Shown: piece by piece, positions 62,201 to 64,000 of the stretch | Layout of the letters: the number at the start of each line of letters is the position of its first letter | Numbering within the stretch: position 1 is the first letter of the stretch | Translations under genes and position numbers: made by a program | Notes under the pieces: generated by a model | What the model was told of the DNA's origin: nothing | Seen by the model: the letters and a program-made list of their open reading frames with translations, nothing else | Databases searched by the model: none | NCBI GenBank assembly: GCA_002104895.1 | Contig: MCFG01000352.1 | Coordinates: 1-64,000, forward strand | DNA length: 64,000 nt | Origin: Anaeromyces robustus | Taxonomy: Eukaryota > Neocallimastigomycota > Neocallimastigomycetes > Neocallimastigales > Neocallimastigaceae | Direction of reading: 5' to 3'

Positions 62201-64000
62201 TCTTTTACGAAGTTTCTTATTCTTAGATATGTCTTTCTTACCTGCTTCTTCACTTTGTTTTGGTTCAACCTGTTCAACAATTTCAGTAGTTATAATTTCA
62301 TTTTGTTGTTTAGGTTCAACTTGTTCAACAACTTCAGTAGTTAGAGTTTCGTTTTGTTGTTTAGGTTCAACTTGTTCAACAATTTCTTCTTTAGGAATTA
62401 CACCAATTTGTTGTGGCTCAACTTGTTCAATCACTTCAGTAGTTATAATTTCATTTTGTTGATGAGGTTCAAATTGTTTAACAATTTCTTTTTTAGGAAC
62501 TACATCAATTTGTTGTGGTTCAACTTGTTCCTCTTCAACTACTTTAGTGGTTATAACTTCATCTTTTTGTTGTGAATTAACTTGTTTAGTAATATCTTTT
62601 TCTTCAGTTATAACATCAGTTGGTTGTTGGAGTTCAATATGTTCAACTACTTCAGGAGTTACAATTATATTTTCGTCTTTATTTGATGGAAGAACTTCTT
62701 TAATATATTTATTATTCTTATCAAGGTTTTCTGATTCCGATTCTGATTCTGATTCAAGAATAATTTCTTCAATTACAACTTTCCTAATTACTACGGAAAC
62801 TTCGCCCTCTTCCATTTCTGGTTCTGATTCTTGTTTTTGTTCTTGTTCAGTTTTAGGTATTATTTCTTGGTTTAATTCTACTTCTGATTCTTGTTTTGGT
62901 TCTATTACTAATTCTTGTGATTCTTGAATTTGCTTCAATTCTTTTTCATTTATTGTTTTATTTTCAATATTTGCTTCTTTTGCCTTATTACTTGTTATTC
63001 TTCTAATATATCTTTTTCTAACAATGACTTTTCTTTTCTTTGATTCATCTAGTTTTTCTTCTTCCTTATCATTTATTTCATTTGTAACAGTAGTTAAGGC
63101 CTTTTCATCATTTTCATTATTATTTTGGATGATATTATCAGTAATAGTTTCTTTTGATTTTTCTAATATAATTTCTTCATCTTTGATACCAGAATTGTCT
63201 TCAATTTCAGTAACATCTTCTTTATTACAATTCTTTTCTTCTGATTGAATTATTTCAGTAGAATTAATATTTGTAATATCATTCATTGATTTATCCTTAT
63301 CATTGGTTCTTTCTGTGGCATCCTCAGATAAATGAACAGTAGTATCAAGATCAATTTCATCTTTTTCCTTCTTATTTGAAGTATCAACTTCTGGAATAAC
63401 ATCTTCACACTCTATAATTTTATTTTCTTCATCATTATTAACATCATTTTTAATATTATTTTCAATTATTACTTCATAAGTTTCTTCCATAGTATGTTCT
63501 TTGTCCTTTGGACCTTCATTGTTATTTTGAATATTAGTTTCATTAATAACACTTTCATAAACTTCTGTAGATCCCTCTGAATTAACATTATAATTGTCGA
63601 TATTAATGGTATGTTGTTCTTCAGTTTTAGTTACTTCTTTTTCTTCTTTTATATCAGTAATATCATGATCGTTAGTTTTTTCATCTTCTTGAATAACATC
63701 TTCAAGAAGAATTTCTGATATTTCATTTCTTTTATCTTCTAAAGCAACATTCTTACTATCAATTTCAATATTTTCTTTTTCAACTTTAGGTTCAACTTCA
63801 TCTTTAACAACATAATTATTTTCAAATTCAACAACATTATTTCCTTCAATTTCAGTTTTTTCTTCTCTATCTTTTATATTAACATCATTTTCCTTAGTTT
63901 TATCAATTTCTTGAATGACATCCTCAACAATATGATCATAAACTTCTGGTTCCTTTTCTTTTTTCTTCTCTTGAATAATATCTTCAGAAATTTCATTCTT
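59240..64000 (-). CDS. Giant Glu-rich repeat protein, C-terminal part (continues past window)
   Basis: Open from the window edge to TAA at 59240: 1586 codons seen, no intron, no stop. The Met at 63490 is internal, since the frame continues in the same style (for example EVYDHIVEDVIQEID) to 64000. Composition is Glu, Val, Ile, Lys, Pro. Eight basic modules with the core (K/R)IIK(K/R)IIRKNG, each followed by an acidic VEE-type segment, recur between about 63040 and 60190. Acidic linkers carry repeats of EQVEP. At 61165-61661 a tandem array of 23-residue units has the form VEQVEPREEVVEEQPIEEVK. Near the C-terminus (about 60170-59900) lies a non-repetitive, probably folded region (YSSLLFITKSDDLVLNTFIM...), followed by charged coiled coil and a Lys-rich end. 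No family recognised; possibly a structural or scaffold protein. Confidence 0.85.
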   Translation of the reverse strand, partial: KNEISEDIIQEKKKEKEPEVYDHIVEDVIQEIDKTKENDVNIKDREEKTEIEGNNVVEFENNYVVKDEVEPKVEKENIEIDSKNVALEDKRNEISEILLEDVIQEDEKTNDHDITDIKEEKEVTKTEEQHTINIDNYNVNSEGSTEVYESVINETNIQNNNEGPKDKEHTMEETYEVIIENNIKNDVNNDEENKIIECEDVIPEVDTSNKKEKDEIDLDTTVHLSEDATERTNDKDKSMNDITNINSTEIIQSEEKNCNKEDVTEIEDNSGIKDEEIILEKSKETITDNIIQNNNENDEKALTTVTNEINDKEEEKLDESKKRKVIVRKRYIRRITSNKAKEANIENKTINEKELKQIQESQELVIEPKQESEVELNQEIIPKTEQEQKQESEPEMEEGEVSVVIRKVVIEEIILESESESESENLDKNNKYIKEVLPSNKDENIIVTPEVVEHIELQQPTDVITEEKDITKQVNSQQKDEVITTKVVEEEQVEPQQIDVVPKKEIVKQFEPHQQNEIITTEVIEQVEPQQIGVIPKEEIVEQVEPKQQNETLTTEVVEQVEPKQQNEIITTEIVEQVEPKQSEEAGKKDISKNKKLRKRIIKKIIHRNGKTPVNEESEIVEEKVIDQVEPQKGEVLIEESLLRPVEPQKCEVLIEDFSEQVESQQEKEGENITEDIPQEVIEHEIIEQVEPQQQEVVVKHEIIEPLQGVIEQEIIEQIEPQNEVAIEKATKKNKKNKLKKKSLFKRIIKKLTPHKKDKSFIGKKNKLNQHEIITNEVVTEKIEPKEEIISEPRKEVKEETIEQVEPREEVVEEQPIDEVKEVIVEQVEPREEAVEEQPIEEVKEVIVEQVEPREEVVEEQPIEEVKEVIVEQVEPREEVVEEQPIEEVKEVTVEQVEPREEIVEEQPIEEVKEVTVEQVEPREEVIEEQPIEEVKEVTVEQVEPRVEIITSEPKENINEGKKGSKRIIKRIIRKNNKASKENNEQEITKEGDVLSEEIVESGEAKDKSSHNKIIKRKVRKNGEIVIEEIEESINETVTKEIIEVIVPQPKRKKTRKRTFRRIIHKDGKSYVEEKEEPITENNEQETTITTAIEPKEDKIVTEAITEKDKLTKDEMDVTESIIKQDKSMKEEEVVVTEEIKPQSKTNRRKIIKKIIRKNGNTSVEVIEEPLIENVKEEIINTIVEPRDELINENIKDEAVIIEPIAIEPREIEKIETENVPQEEHETIKEGVTIEQQGQSQKKRIRKRIIKRIIRRDDIIVSVEIEELPTGESTILKEETIYSSLLFITKSDDLVLNTFIMFGKDQNELLQKLESASNNYSMNKITAEEFYNIYITILEELCKINGPTDKRYQSLDTSFMKEQSKNLWNSIANSFAINEEEKEEEEIQVEEKSIKRKSINNTLNELDVDIIYNKRRSCLPFFKFGSSKRHSILYKHKKSKSFDYNQIKNLNNKNINKNKKQQQDMFEARVKYIQKLEEEKTRVIKENEIEKNQQIEEVEEKKEEEENVYNNKEKEEITINEMLMEKKNKTDEQNNKLEIKRNELTENEIKIQITIPSETKKNNKKKEKKRWWKRKSNKNDYMKKEE
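61165..61661 (-). repeat. 69-bp in-frame coding minisatellite
   Basis: TTGGTTC on the plus strand starts at 61165, 61234, 61303, 61372, 61441, 61510 and 61579, exactly 69 bp apart, with a partial unit at 61621. Each unit encodes 23 residues (PREE..VEEQPIEEVKEV..VEQVE). Units are almost identical, so the expansion is recent. Confidence 0.95.

Noticed and set aside
61043-63248. Several plus-strand Phe/Asn- or Ser/Thr/Cys-rich frames
   Set aside because: Antisense shadows of the minus-strand Glu-rich repeat gene, which is open for the full 4.7 kb.

Overview
The window is about 85% A+T (estimated by eye), with very long intergenic tracts of homopolymers and TAA/TAAA microsatellites, and clearly more GC-rich exons. 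Spliced genes carry GT...AG introns, and the products are fungal/opisthokont in character (ribosomal eL13, CBP20, Efg1, a BRD7/BRD9-like protein, Gem1/Miro). Together this best fits an anaerobic gut fungus (Neocallimastigomycota). The organism call is an inference; no marker gene in the window settles it.

Layout. 1-8 kb holds three compact minus-strand housekeeping genes: ribosomal protein eL13 (1183-1901, probably with a 5'UTR intron), nuclear cap-binding protein CBP20 (3277-4854, six exons) and the rRNA-processing factor Efg1 (5489-7514, five exons, ending in a very long Asp/Glu tail). Divergently, 9378-16769 (+) is a nine-exon gene for a large BRD7/BRD9-type bromodomain protein whose introns are mostly simple repeats. 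Next, 19583-24643 (+) is a 17-exon Gem1/Miro mitochondrial GTPase. These genes share general housekeeping roles (translation, RNA capping and ribosome biogenesis, chromatin, mitochondria or mitochondrion-derived organelles), not one pathway.

24.6-49.2 kb is a gene desert interrupted by a single intronless Cys-rich membrane protein (34572-35252, -). The desert holds a 561-bp TIR element with a 10-bp target duplication (30168-30728, MULE-MITE-like) and several near-perfect hairpins. At 49175-50296 (+) lies an intronless protein with a PH-like domain.

51.5-56.1 kb is a retrotransposon cluster: a tRNA-Tyr-like 5' half, a 5'-truncated LINE (51755-54757) with a 13-bp target-site duplication, a second much shorter copy of the same LINE family (54814-55083) with its own 11-bp duplication, and an older LINE relic (55130-56109). 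The right end (59240 to beyond 64000, -) is part of a giant Glu-rich protein that alternates acidic linkers with eight basic modules and contains a recent 69-bp tandem expansion.

No rRNA, intact tRNA, CRISPR array or bacterial-type operon was seen. I found no convincing wholly new molecular system. The best leads are the TIR element, the nested LINE cluster, the modular acidic/basic repeat protein and the desert hairpins.
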